NCBI RefSeq assembly: GCF_009796785.1
Contig: NZ_CP047026.1
Coordinates: 868,001 to 932,000, forward strand
Origin: Polaribacter sp. L3A8
GTDB taxonomy: Bacteria > Bacteroidota > Bacteroidia > Flavobacteriales > Flavobacteriaceae
Length of the DNA stretch: 64,000 nt
Direction of reading: 5' to 3'
The translations under genes and the position numbers were made by a program. The number at the start of each line of letters is the position of its first letter. The stretch's first letter is position 1. Positions 34,131 to 43,200 of this stretch are shown here, in pieces. The notes below the pieces were generated by a model. It searched no databases. It was given only the letters and a program-made list of their open reading frames with translations, and was not told the origin of the DNA.

Positions 34131-34454
34131 TTAAAGTATTACTGTCTTTACCACCCCAATGATAGTTTTAATTACTTTGTTTTTAAAATGACCTAAACTT
34201 ATTTTATTTACGCCTGAACTATGTAAAGTTTGCATAAACATAAGGTCTTTTTGACTTTTAATAAGCCACTCGTAATCTTCTATATCTATTTCTCCGCTAG
34301 CTAATAGTTTAGTCCAACGTTTTAATTTTTCTTTACTACTTTCTAAAAATTGGTCAATATCTTTTCTGGATTCATTCTTTAAATCTTTCCATTTCTCTCC
34401 AAAAATATTTACTAGTTCCGATTTTAATTCTTTTAATAATGCGTCAAAATCCAT
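34131..34454 (-). CDS. Small helical protein (107 aa), family unknown
   Basis: A highly charged N-terminal helix (about 1-50) leads to LASGEIDIEDYEWLIKSQKD and a C-terminal hydrophobic helix (VIKTIIGVVKTVIL) that could touch a membrane. It lies 3 nt after the lipoprotein gene and 8 nt before the winged-helix-like gene. The role is unknown; the position suggests membership of the release module. Confidence 0.6.
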   Translation of the reverse strand: MDFDALLKELKSELVNIFGEKWKDLKNESRKDIDQFLESSKEKLKRWTKLLASGEIDIEDYEWLIKSQKDLMFMQTLHSSGVNKISLGHFKNKVIKTIIGVVKTVIL

Positions 34455-34457
34455 ATC

Positions 34458-34916
34458 TTAATTTGTTATAAGTTGTAACAGTTTATCTTTAGTTTCTTTA
34501 TCTTTTTTTGCTTCATACTTTAAAAGTAAATCCATTGCTTCTATAATCTGTGATTTTGCTTCTTTTATAAAAAAAGGTTTTAATTGTCCTTTTTCTTTCC
34601 ATCGTTTAAAGAAACCTACTAATAAATTTTTATCTTTATTGGCTAAAACCTGCCACATGGCATATGTAATCTCATTATTTGGTTTGTTTTTTTCATATTC
34701 TATTATCTTTTGAATCTCTATACCAAGCTCTCCGATCTCTTTTAAATGCTTTCCATAAGGTAAAGTGGCTTTGTCTATTAAATTAGATGTTTCCACTTTT
34801 ATCTCTACTGTTTTTTGATATGAATACTGGTCATAAACAGCTGTTTTTAAGCTATTACATGAGAGAAATAAACTACTAAAAAGTAGAATTATTGATAACT
34901 GTTTTATGTATTTCAT
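34458..34916 (-). CDS. Small lipoprotein, possibly spanin-like
   Basis: A signal peptide ends in the lipobox FLSC (Cys 20), and the mature part is a charged helical protein of about 130 aa. It follows the amidase gene after 14 nt. Lipoproteins next to an amidase and a holin-like gene resemble outer-membrane spanins, but this one is longer and not proline-rich. Function is inferred from position only. Confidence 0.6.
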   Translation of the reverse strand: MKYIKQLSIILLFSSLFLSCNSLKTAVYDQYSYQKTVEIKVETSNLIDKATLPYGKHLKEIGELGIEIQKIIEYEKNKPNNEITYAMWQVLANKDKNLLVGFFKRWKEKGQLKPFFIKEAKSQIIEAMDLLLKYEAKKDKETKDKLLQLITN

Positions 34917-34930
34917 TTTTTGTTTTAAGA

Positions 34931-35548
34931 TTAAAAATTTAATGGTGCTGACTCTTTAAATATTTCAATTTTAGTTCTTATAATTGCTTTTATATGAAAA
35001 TCAATAATCTTTTGTCTGCCTTCTCTGGTGTTTAAAATATCTCTAAACTCTTCAAAATTATCCATAAAGAAATTTTCAGTTAAAATTGCGGGCATTTTGG
35101 TTTTTGTAAGCACATAAAAGCGTCTTTCTTTATCAAGGTCACCATCACTAAAATCTGTACGTAAGTGCCTATCTGGAAATTCACTTTGAAATTCTTCACC
35201 AAAAACTGTAGCTATTTTATCACTTTTGGTATTGCCAGGAGAGGTGAAGATTTCACTCCCATGTCCACCTCCAGCATTGCTGTGGACACTTAAGTAAAAA
35301 CTGCTACGAGCAGGATATTTATTGGCTCGTTTTATACGTGTTTCTAGACGTACATCCCAATATTCTGGAGCAATATTTACATAAGGAATCTTATAAAACG
35401 TAAGCTGCTCTATTATACCATTTACAATGGCTCTATTAAATTCGCCTTCGTAAATAATACCTTTTTCTTGCCAATCCTTTCTTTTACCAGCTGTCTGATA
35501 TTCTCCGTTTATTAAGGATCCGTGTCCGTTGTCTAAAAGTACTATCAT
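34931..35548 (-). CDS. N-acetylmuramoyl-L-alanine amidase (Amidase_3), endolysin-like
   Basis: This 205-aa enzyme should cleave the amide bond between MurNAc and the stem peptide. Zinc ligands are visible: LLDNGHG (His 9), GIIYEGEFN (Glu 36) and YLSVHSNAGGGHG (His 89), with the catalytic Glu in AILTENFF near residue 155. There is no signal peptide, unlike house-keeping AmiC-type enzymes, so it needs another route to the wall. That is the endolysin pattern. It lies directly after tail-type genes and before a lipoprotein and a holin-like gene. Confidence 0.88.
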   Translation of the reverse strand: MIVLLDNGHGSLINGEYQTAGKRKDWQEKGIIYEGEFNRAIVNGIIEQLTFYKIPYVNIAPEYWDVRLETRIKRANKYPARSSFYLSVHSNAGGGHGSEIFTSPGNTKSDKIATVFGEEFQSEFPDRHLRTDFSDGDLDKERRFYVLTKTKMPAILTENFFMDNFEEFRDILNTREGRQKIIDFHIKAIIRTKIEIFKESAPLNF

Positions 35549-35569
35549 AAATCTTTTACTTATTAAATT

Positions 35570-36118
35570 TTAACAATGGTCATAAATTGATATAGTAGAA
35601 CTGTTTTGAGTTGGTACAGTATCTATAGACGAAGATAAAACTTCCATTTTTATAGAAATATTTGTTCCAGTATCACAATTTGTCCAAGCAACAGAAAATG
35701 GTTGTTCTATAACATAAGTAGAAGGATCTAAATTTAAATCCATCGTTATTGAATAACCTATGTTTATTGTATTTCCATTATAGGAAACTGTTGGAGAGAA
35801 ATCAGCCACAAAATTACCTATATAGGTAAATTTAACACTAACAACGCTTGTAGCAGATACATTTGAAATTGTATGGAACCGAGTAGAATTAATGGCACCA
35901 GTAGCGTCTGTACCTATTACAAGTATATTGTGAATTATATGATTATAATTCCTAAAATTCAATAAACTATCCTTATTACCTTGATAAGAAGAATCAAAAC
36001 CATTAGCATTTGCATTAGCAAAAGCTTCAACTAAACTATTGGTAGTAGACCCTCCATTATTTTCAATTTCATTCTTTACATCTTCTAAAGAAAAATCATC
36101 TGTATTTGATACTGCCAT
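35570..36118 (-). CDS. Small phage-tail-type structural protein
   Basis: This 182-aa protein begins MAVSNTDDFSLEDVKNEI, then a flexible Asn/Gly/Ser region and DSLLNFRNY, a pattern I associate with tail or collar proteins in Bacteroidota phage-like clusters. The C-terminal 120 residues are beta-rich (Ig-like). No signal peptide. It is 5 nt downstream of the large fibre gene. The assignment is by resemblance and position. Confidence 0.55.
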   Translation of the reverse strand: MAVSNTDDFSLEDVKNEIENNGGSTTNSLVEAFANANANGFDSSYQGNKDSLLNFRNYNHIIHNILVIGTDATGAINSTRFHTISNVSATSVVSVKFTYIGNFVADFSPTVSYNGNTINIGYSITMDLNLDPSTYVIEQPFSVAWTNCDTGTNISIKMEVLSSSIDTVPTQNSSTISIYDHC

Positions 36119-36123
36119 AAGAT

Positions 36124-39100
36124 TTAATTTTCAAGTTTATCTAACCTAGCTTCTAATTCTGCTATTTTGGCTATTAATAAATCAATATATAAAACAGATT
36201 TTTCCCCTTTAGCATTCGTTTTAACTAATTCTGGATTCGTCTCCTCTAGTTCCTGCGCTATAACACCATATCTTTTTGATTTGGTATCATCTTTTTTCAT
36301 ATTAAAAGACTTCCAATCTATATCAATAATATCTTTACTTGTTATAGGTTTTATATTTTCTTTTAAATTGATATCTGAAGACAATTGAAAATTATTAGCT
36401 ACAACATCTTCTGTTACAATAAAGTCTCCTTCTACACACCATCTTCTGTCTGTTTCATAAAAACCGAATCTCTTTGTAGTGTCCCAACCACTATTTGAAT
36501 CATCTTTTGCTGCAAACCAGAAAGACCCAGATTCTGCGCCTGAACCTTTATATATTCTAATACCAGATTGATCATCACCATTAAGTTCAAAACTACCAAA
36601 AGAGTCTAATGTAAATTTATCAGATGTACCTAATGAATCTCCTCCGCTTATTTTAAACTTATTTGAATCTGAATTATCAACACCTAATGTAAAACCTCCA
36701 CTTCCTACATCCATTCGTAATCTAGCATCTCCAGAACCTGAATTTCTTATGGTTAAGCCAGCATTTATTAGAGCGTTATTAGAAATTATACCAGCTTCAT
36801 CTGTTAATAGATAATTACCAACAGTTAAATTTGTTGATACTATTAGATTACCATTTAATGTTCCGTCTTGATCATTTCTTAAGAATTGACTACTATCTAA
36901 ACCATCTAATGTATTTGCATTACTAACATCAGCTGAGGTTATATACCCAGCACCATTAGTAAGTTGATTATTATTAGTTGGTATTGATGGTTTATTTAAT
37001 ATTAAAGCATCGCCACTTGTAGCATTCCAATCTGATTGCACATTAGGTTCACCACCTGAATTAGTCGGTTTATTCGTTAAATCGTTATAATTACCACTAA
37101 ACAGTTGACTTATTAATGCGTAAGTATTACCATCTACAGAACCATCAGCTTTTAAAAACTGAGTTGATAACCCGTCTGATTTTTTAAATTTTTCAGCAGT
37201 GATGTCTTTTACGTTATTTATATTATTATTTGATAAGTTTAAATCTCCTCCCAATTTTAAATCTGAATCAATTAGTAAACCTTGGTTTTCGACTCCGAAA
37301 ACTTCACTTTCTAAATTTAAGTCAAATCCCGCTCCAGGTGCATTAGAAGTATCAGGAGCATAAAATTTTAGTTTAGATTGTTCTCCAACACCAAGGTTTC
37401 TATTAAATGTTTTCTCTCCTGAAATGGTTTGAGAACTATCTAAAGTTACGTAATTTGTTAAATCAATATCATTTTGAATATCAGTAAGATCCCAATTGTT
37501 AGTTGCTTGATTCCATACAAAAATATTTTTTGTAAAAGTATCATTCTCTGAAGATTCTTCTTCATAATACAACTCACCTGTGGAAGAAATTCTCTTTATT
37601 TCAATAGAATTCAAAGTTTTTGGAATGGAATATATCCAACCTTCAGGAGAATCTTTTTCAGGAATTATTAATCCAGAAATCACTACATTTATATTATTAT
37701 TTAAACATCTTAAAGTAGCATTCTTAAAGACAGAATTACTTATAATACTATCTTGTAATAATCTTTGTTTATTAGAATAAAAATATAAACAAGAATTTAA
37801 ACACTCTAAGTTTAATATTTTTATTCCAGTGCTGTAAGAACCGTAAGAAGTGTTATTAAAATTACAATTAAGCATATTTAATTCAATCCATGTAACACTT
37901 TCATGTGGCCCTGAACCAATAGTTATTTGATGCCCATTCGTTCCAAAAACAACATTCTCAAATAAAGATTTTAAAACATTACCAGAACTATGACTAAGAA
38001 AATTTACATTCTTAAAATAATTTGAATTAAAATTATCAACAAACAAAGAATCTAATGTAATTATTTTTTCAACGGTTGTATTGTTCGAATTTACTAAATT
38101 AGCATAGCAGGTGAAAGTAGAATTCTTTAATATTTGAAGATCATCTATGTACAGATTTAAGTTTAAAGTATTAATGTTATTTTGAAAAACAGAATTTTCT
38201 AAAAAGTTAATTACACATTTTGTAACATTTACAGGTTGTTTATTTTCATCCAATTCAAATACTGAAAAATCTTTTGCCTTAATATTATTTATTGCAAAGG
38301 CTTCAAAATCTTTTACTTTTCCGTTTACATCGAGGTTTTTTAATACGTATTCTGGTGCAGGAATAATATAAAAATAATTGGAATCTGTTTTTTTTCTAAA
38401 CTCTGAAGTAAACAAATATTTACCCTCAAACGCAGTCATAACATTTAAATCACTACTATCTTCATTAACGTTTATAAACATATCAATGTTGTCATCCGCT
38501 AATAACCATCTTCTAAATTTTTGCTCTCTCCAATTACAATTTACATCAATATTTAAATCATTATTAATTCTCCTCTTTATAAACCCATTTCTTTCTCCAA
38601 TAATAACTTTATTATCATTTTTTACTTCATTATCATTAAAATCAAAATGAACTGTATCTCCTAAGTATATTAAACTCTTTGCTTCTAAATCGAAACTATT
38701 TTCTGAAATAGGGGTTAATAGGATTCTTTCTGATATTGGTGATGCATTTTCTATTGCAGTCATATCCATATATGGTGTACCATCATGAACTTCGGTATTT
38801 ATAATACCCGTTGGTTTTAATACAGGTTTTCCATTTGTATCATTAACTGTAACACCTTCTGTAATATTATTAAATCTATTAATAAAATATTGAACTTCAA
38901 AACCTGCTACAGAATGAATTTCTGGATTACTAAAACGAAAATAATAGTCTGAATACACACCGCTTACTGTACTTTTATCACCAATGACAAGAGTACCTGA
39001 ATAATTTTCTGGAAGTTTAGTTATAGTAACTTCCGTGCCTATTGGTAAATCTTCAACATAATCACCAAAAGTTGCAAAACCAGAAATAATAGCTGAAATT

Positions 39101-39348
39101 TCTCTTTTTATAATTTTCCCATTCGAATTTGTGTTATCTATATAATACTTATGTACGTAATCATTTAAAATATAACGTTTGTTTATGTCTAAGCTATTAG
39201 AGTCAACTAAACCTTTTAGTTCTGTATAATTATGTCCTACAATTTCAGAGACCTCCTCTAGACTATCAATAAGGTTAATAAATTCTTGTTCTGTAGGAAA
39301 ATCTCCTGTTTCAAAATAGGTTTTTAAGGTTGTTTTATCTACTATCAT
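36124..39348 (-). CDS. Tail-fibre-like protein with C-terminal endosialidase-type chaperone
   Basis: This 1074-aa protein has no signal peptide. It starts with an adaptor-like motif (TLKTYFETGDFPTEQEFINL) shared with the next fibre upstream. The middle has beta-helical repeats and tail-fibre-type sequence (NYNDLTNKPT, NNQLTNGAGYITSADV, NTLDGLDSSQFLRNDQDG). The last 90 residues are a Peptidase_S74 intramolecular chaperone: LSSDINLKENIKPI, YGVIAQELEETNP, and a final coiled coil (IAELEARLDKLEN). S74 domains help fibres trimerise and then cleave off at a conserved Ser (in LSSDIN). It is strong evidence for a phage-tail-like device. Confidence 0.85.
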   Translation of the reverse strand: MIVDKTTLKTYFETGDFPTEQEFINLIDSLEEVSEIVGHNYTELKGLVDSNSLDINKRYILNDYVHKYYIDNTNSNGKIIKREISAIISGFATFGDYVEDLPIGTEVTITKLPENYSGTLVIGDKSTVSGVYSDYYFRFSNPEIHSVAGFEVQYFINRFNNITEGVTVNDTNGKPVLKPTGIINTEVHDGTPYMDMTAIENASPISERILLTPISENSFDLEAKSLIYLGDTVHFDFNDNEVKNDNKVIIGERNGFIKRRINNDLNIDVNCNWREQKFRRWLLADDNIDMFINVNEDSSDLNVMTAFEGKYLFTSEFRKKTDSNYFYIIPAPEYVLKNLDVNGKVKDFEAFAINNIKAKDFSVFELDENKQPVNVTKCVINFLENSVFQNNINTLNLNLYIDDLQILKNSTFTCYANLVNSNNTTVEKIITLDSLFVDNFNSNYFKNVNFLSHSSGNVLKSLFENVVFGTNGHQITIGSGPHESVTWIELNMLNCNFNNTSYGSYSTGIKILNLECLNSCLYFYSNKQRLLQDSIISNSVFKNATLRCLNNNINVVISGLIIPEKDSPEGWIYSIPKTLNSIEIKRISSTGELYYEEESSENDTFTKNIFVWNQATNNWDLTDIQNDIDLTNYVTLDSSQTISGEKTFNRNLGVGEQSKLKFYAPDTSNAPGAGFDLNLESEVFGVENQGLLIDSDLKLGGDLNLSNNNINNVKDITAEKFKKSDGLSTQFLKADGSVDGNTYALISQLFSGNYNDLTNKPTNSGGEPNVQSDWNATSGDALILNKPSIPTNNNQLTNGAGYITSADVSNANTLDGLDSSQFLRNDQDGTLNGNLIVSTNLTVGNYLLTDEAGIISNNALINAGLTIRNSGSGDARLRMDVGSGGFTLGVDNSDSNKFKISGGDSLGTSDKFTLDSFGSFELNGDDQSGIRIYKGSGAESGSFWFAAKDDSNSGWDTTKRFGFYETDRRWCVEGDFIVTEDVVANNFQLSSDINLKENIKPITSKDIIDIDWKSFNMKKDDTKSKRYGVIAQELEETNPELVKTNAKGEKSVLYIDLLIAKIAELEARLDKLEN

Positions 39349-39426
39349 CTTTTTCTGATTTTTATAAATTTTATATTAATTAACATATTTCCATTGGCAC
39401 TAATTGTATAGTCTTTTATTCCTTTT

Positions 39427-39520
39427 CAATCATCTCCGTCAAAAACTTTTTATTAGTTCACAAAATTGGATTTTAACAGGAAAATCTCCTGTTTTAAAAA
39501 TACTTTTCTTAAATATACTT
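39427..39520 (-). pseudogene. Remnant of a third fibre-gene N-terminus
   Basis: Read leftward, this non-coding stretch translates as KSIFKTGDFPVKIQFCELIKSF and then hits stops. It matches the opening motif of both neighbouring fibre proteins (YFETGDFPTEQEF, YFRTGKKPTEQNY). A 17-nt run around ACAGGAGATTTTCCT is identical to the 1074-aa fibre gene. No start codon or downstream frame remains. It looks like a decayed fibre copy left by recombination. Confidence 0.6.
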
Positions 39521-39601
39521 ATTGTTTATTCTTTTAAATTATCGTTAAACTAGAAATAAATTCCTAAACAATCTATCCTTTTTATAAAGTAAAGACACTC
39601 T

Positions 39602-40255
39602 TTAACTTAAATCAATTACTGAATAAAATACAATTACTTTTACATCTAATGTTCCACCATTCTCATTAATTTTAGGTTTAAGATTTAGAGGTTTATTAAA
39701 TATACTTTTAGAAAAATTACCACTGGATGGGTTTGTTATAGATATCTCTCTATTTGCAACTGTAATATCCATAAAATTACTATTCCCAACAAAATATTCA
39801 GAATTCACATCTAATTCTAGAAGATGATTTGTAGCGTTATTATTATAAGGAATTGTTATATTTATATCAAATATTGTCTTATGAACGGATATTATTTTAT
39901 TTGCTCCTTGAGCAGGCAACATCTCATAAACATCAGTAGTGTTTAAATCGTTAATATTAAATAATTTTGTAATTTTTTTAATGGATTCTGTAGTAAAAGT
40001 TTCCACAGCTCTTTTAGCCCCCTTAGGGGTTACAAATCTTGTGCTATCCGTTCCTGCTTCAACCTCAGCAAGTGTAGCCTGTTCAACAATACCTTTTTGA
40101 GTTGTTGTTGCATCTGTTAGTGGATGAATTGCTTCTACAAAATCATCATCGCTTCTGTTAACAAAACTATCTATAATATCTGTATAATTTTGCTCTGTTG
40201 GTTTTTTTCCTGTTCTAAAATACTCTTTTAAAACACTTCTATTTTGTTCTGCCAT
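39602..40255 (-). CDS. Short tail-fibre-like protein
   Basis: This 217-aa protein starts with the same adaptor-like motif as the larger fibre (VLKEYFRTGKKPTEQNYTDI). It contains GTDSTRFVTPKGAKRAVE, a motif typical of phage tail fibres, and ends in a beta-rich domain of about 100 aa. No signal peptide. Two fibres with the same N-terminus suggest alternative receptor-binding proteins on one attachment point. Confidence 0.75.
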   Translation of the reverse strand: MAEQNRSVLKEYFRTGKKPTEQNYTDIIDSFVNRSDDDFVEAIHPLTDATTTQKGIVEQATLAEVEAGTDSTRFVTPKGAKRAVETFTTESIKKITKLFNINDLNTTDVYEMLPAQGANKIISVHKTIFDINITIPYNNNATNHLLELDVNSEYFVGNSNFMDITVANREISITNPSSGNFSKSIFNKPLNLKPKINENGGTLDVKVIVFYSVIDLS

Positions 40256-40273
40256 AATCTATTTTTTAAAGTT

Positions 40274-43200
40274 TTAACTAACAATATTTGTATCCCCTAT
40301 AATTAAATTTCCTATTCCTTCTTTCGGTAAATTATTTATATTAGGAATCGTTAGTATTCTCTCTTCTGTACTTAACATACCTGATGTATTTTCAGCCGTA
40401 ACTTTAAAATGATGATATACTGGATCTTCTTCATTTTTAATGGTTAAATTCTCTGAACCTAAATCTGTATCTAAAAGAGAAAGTTCTATAGTACTTTCAT
40501 TACTCTTTAGTTCATGTATTTTAATCCAATTACCTTGAGCATTCATTTTATAAATATGGTATTTTCCTTTATAACAAGTCTTTTGCCACTGTAAGATAAT
40601 ATTGAATAAAATTGTTCCATCCAAGGAGATATAATCAGGCGTATAATCTAATATTGGAGCAGAAGGGTTTGTTACTTCTACCATCATAGAAGCAACTATC
40701 TTTGAAGCTTGTGATGGTTGATACTCGATAATTGTAGCGCCATTTTTATCTACATATTCAACTTTCCTAGATACTGTAATACGATAGAAAATTCCATTTC
40801 CATAAGGAACATCTTCTAAATCTTCAAAGGTATCATGTACCTTCCAAATAGATTCATTTATAATGTTTTCTTCTTCTAAATCAATAACTTTTATCAATTG
40901 CATAGTACGAACAGATTGTGCATCTAATTTATTTAAAGCACGGTATACTGTTAGTTTTTTAATATTTTGTATTTCTGGATATGCATTAATTTCTAACTGA
41001 ATAGATGGAGCTATTCCTAAAACTATATTTTCCAATACTGGCATAATACGTTTTACCTCTGGAGTTTCTGGAGGGTTGGTATTTACCAATTTTATTGGTC
41101 CTAAAAATGGACTATATTCTCCCATTTTCATTTGTGAACTTACTTCACGTACTCCATAAAAATAAATATTGTTAGAGGTTCCATCTAAATTGAAGTCAAC
41201 AAATTGAGTTTCGTAATCAGGTTTTGTTCCTATAATTTTCATCATTGGTGCCATATCAAAACCATTACCTTTAACATCTGGAGATAACACATAACCATTT
41301 TTATCTCTAATAACCTGTTTTTTATTAATTGGCTGGTAATCTGGAAAATTGTCTTCAGTACCTTTTATATGTTTATAAATAATGGGCACTTCTGTAAGTG
41401 GAACAAAAGCATTATATATAGTGCCTTTCACGAAGTTACGAGTTTGATCATCTTTTCCTGAAGGAGTAGTTCCAACATTAGTTTCAGGATCATTTGTATC
41501 CGTATTATATAATTTGATTAATGGATTTGGTGTATTGACAATGTTTTTATTTAACGTTTTTATAACTTCATTTGCCGATAAAAAGAAATTTAATTTATCT
41601 GGGTATGGAAATTTAAATTTATCATCATTCTCATTATTGTATGAGTACTCTTTATAATCACCATCAATTTTTATTTCATCAAAATTTAAAAAATTCCTCC
41701 AGGCTTCAGCATGGTTTATTTCGTCACTAATCTCTAATTTTTTCAATTCTTCTTTAATCTCAAGAACAGTTGATTTTTCATAAAGTGCATTTAATAATGC
41801 TTCATCATTAGATCTATAAAACAACACACTATTTGGCTTATGCTTATATTTTGTACTTATAGTATATGTAGATCTTCCAAAGAAATCAGGTCGTGTAGCA
41901 TAAGCTGCACCCTTTGGTTTTTCTGGTATTTTAGCTTCTATTGTTTCTTGAGCAAACATTAAACTAGGTACACTAATTTTAGAAATATACTTATCACGCA
42001 TTAAACTTAATTCTCGCTCTCTTTCACAAGCTCTTAACCCAAAAATTGAATATGCTGTTGCTCCATCTCCTTGATTAGGAATTAGATCTTTTGTAAGTCC
42101 ATAAGTATCATCAGCATAAAGGTAAACTTTATAACTAGGGTAAAAATTAACTGATATATTATTTCCTGTTTGAATATGATCATAACCTTCATCTTTCAAA
42201 AGTCCTGTATTATCATACTCAGGAAATGTTGGATCATTAACATAAACTACTAAATCATTAAAAGGAGCAATTAAATCTGGTCTAATTACATTTTCAATTT
42301 TAACTACTGGTAAAACTTTACGTGTTTTTTTATTCACTCCATTTTGAACACTACCCTCTGTAAATATTCTAGCAGTACCTCTAAACCACTCTACTGATAC
42401 TCCATTCTCGTTATATTGAGGGTGTTCGTTTAATTGCACACTATGAAATGTAACTTTATAATTTCCTTGATGTCTTGTTTTATAACCAGTAATTTTACCT
42501 TCTAAATCGTAAATAGCTTCGTAAGGTTCAAGTACTTTATCTACAGTTGTATGTCCATCATCAAGATTAGACCAAATTCCACGCGACTTTTCTACTTGTC
42601 GCTCAGGATTACCATCGACGTCTATAGTTTCTAATATTTCTCTATGAAGTTGTATATTCTCATCATTATCTACTTTACTTAAAAAAGTAACATCAATTTT
42701 TAATGGTATTGGATTAGGTATTCCCCAACTATCCTTATTTTGCATGTTTTCTATTGCCATAAAGTAACCTTCTCCAGTTATTTGAATTGGCTTTAAATTG
42801 GTTGCATCTAAAGATGGAATATCATTTAAAAGAGCATCACTAACTTCCTTTTTGTATACAGAAAATATAATACCATCAACTCCTTGGGAAACGCTATGAA
42901 TTATATGTTGTTGGTTACCTAAAATAAACGCACCTCCACTATAATTATCTTCTGTACCTGAAGTTATTGTAGGTGTTATCGTTTTATTTATACTCGCTAA
43001 AAAATAATCTTCCACTAATAAGTCAGATAGAAGTTCATTAGTATCATTGTCAACAACAGAAATTACTTTCCCTTTAACATTATTTGGTACTTGGTCTCTA
43101 AAAAAAACTTCAATTTCTTTTGCTAAAATTTCTTCTTTATCAGAGTAGAAAACACTCGAATCATCATAGTTAATAGCATCTAATATTTCTTCATTTGTTA

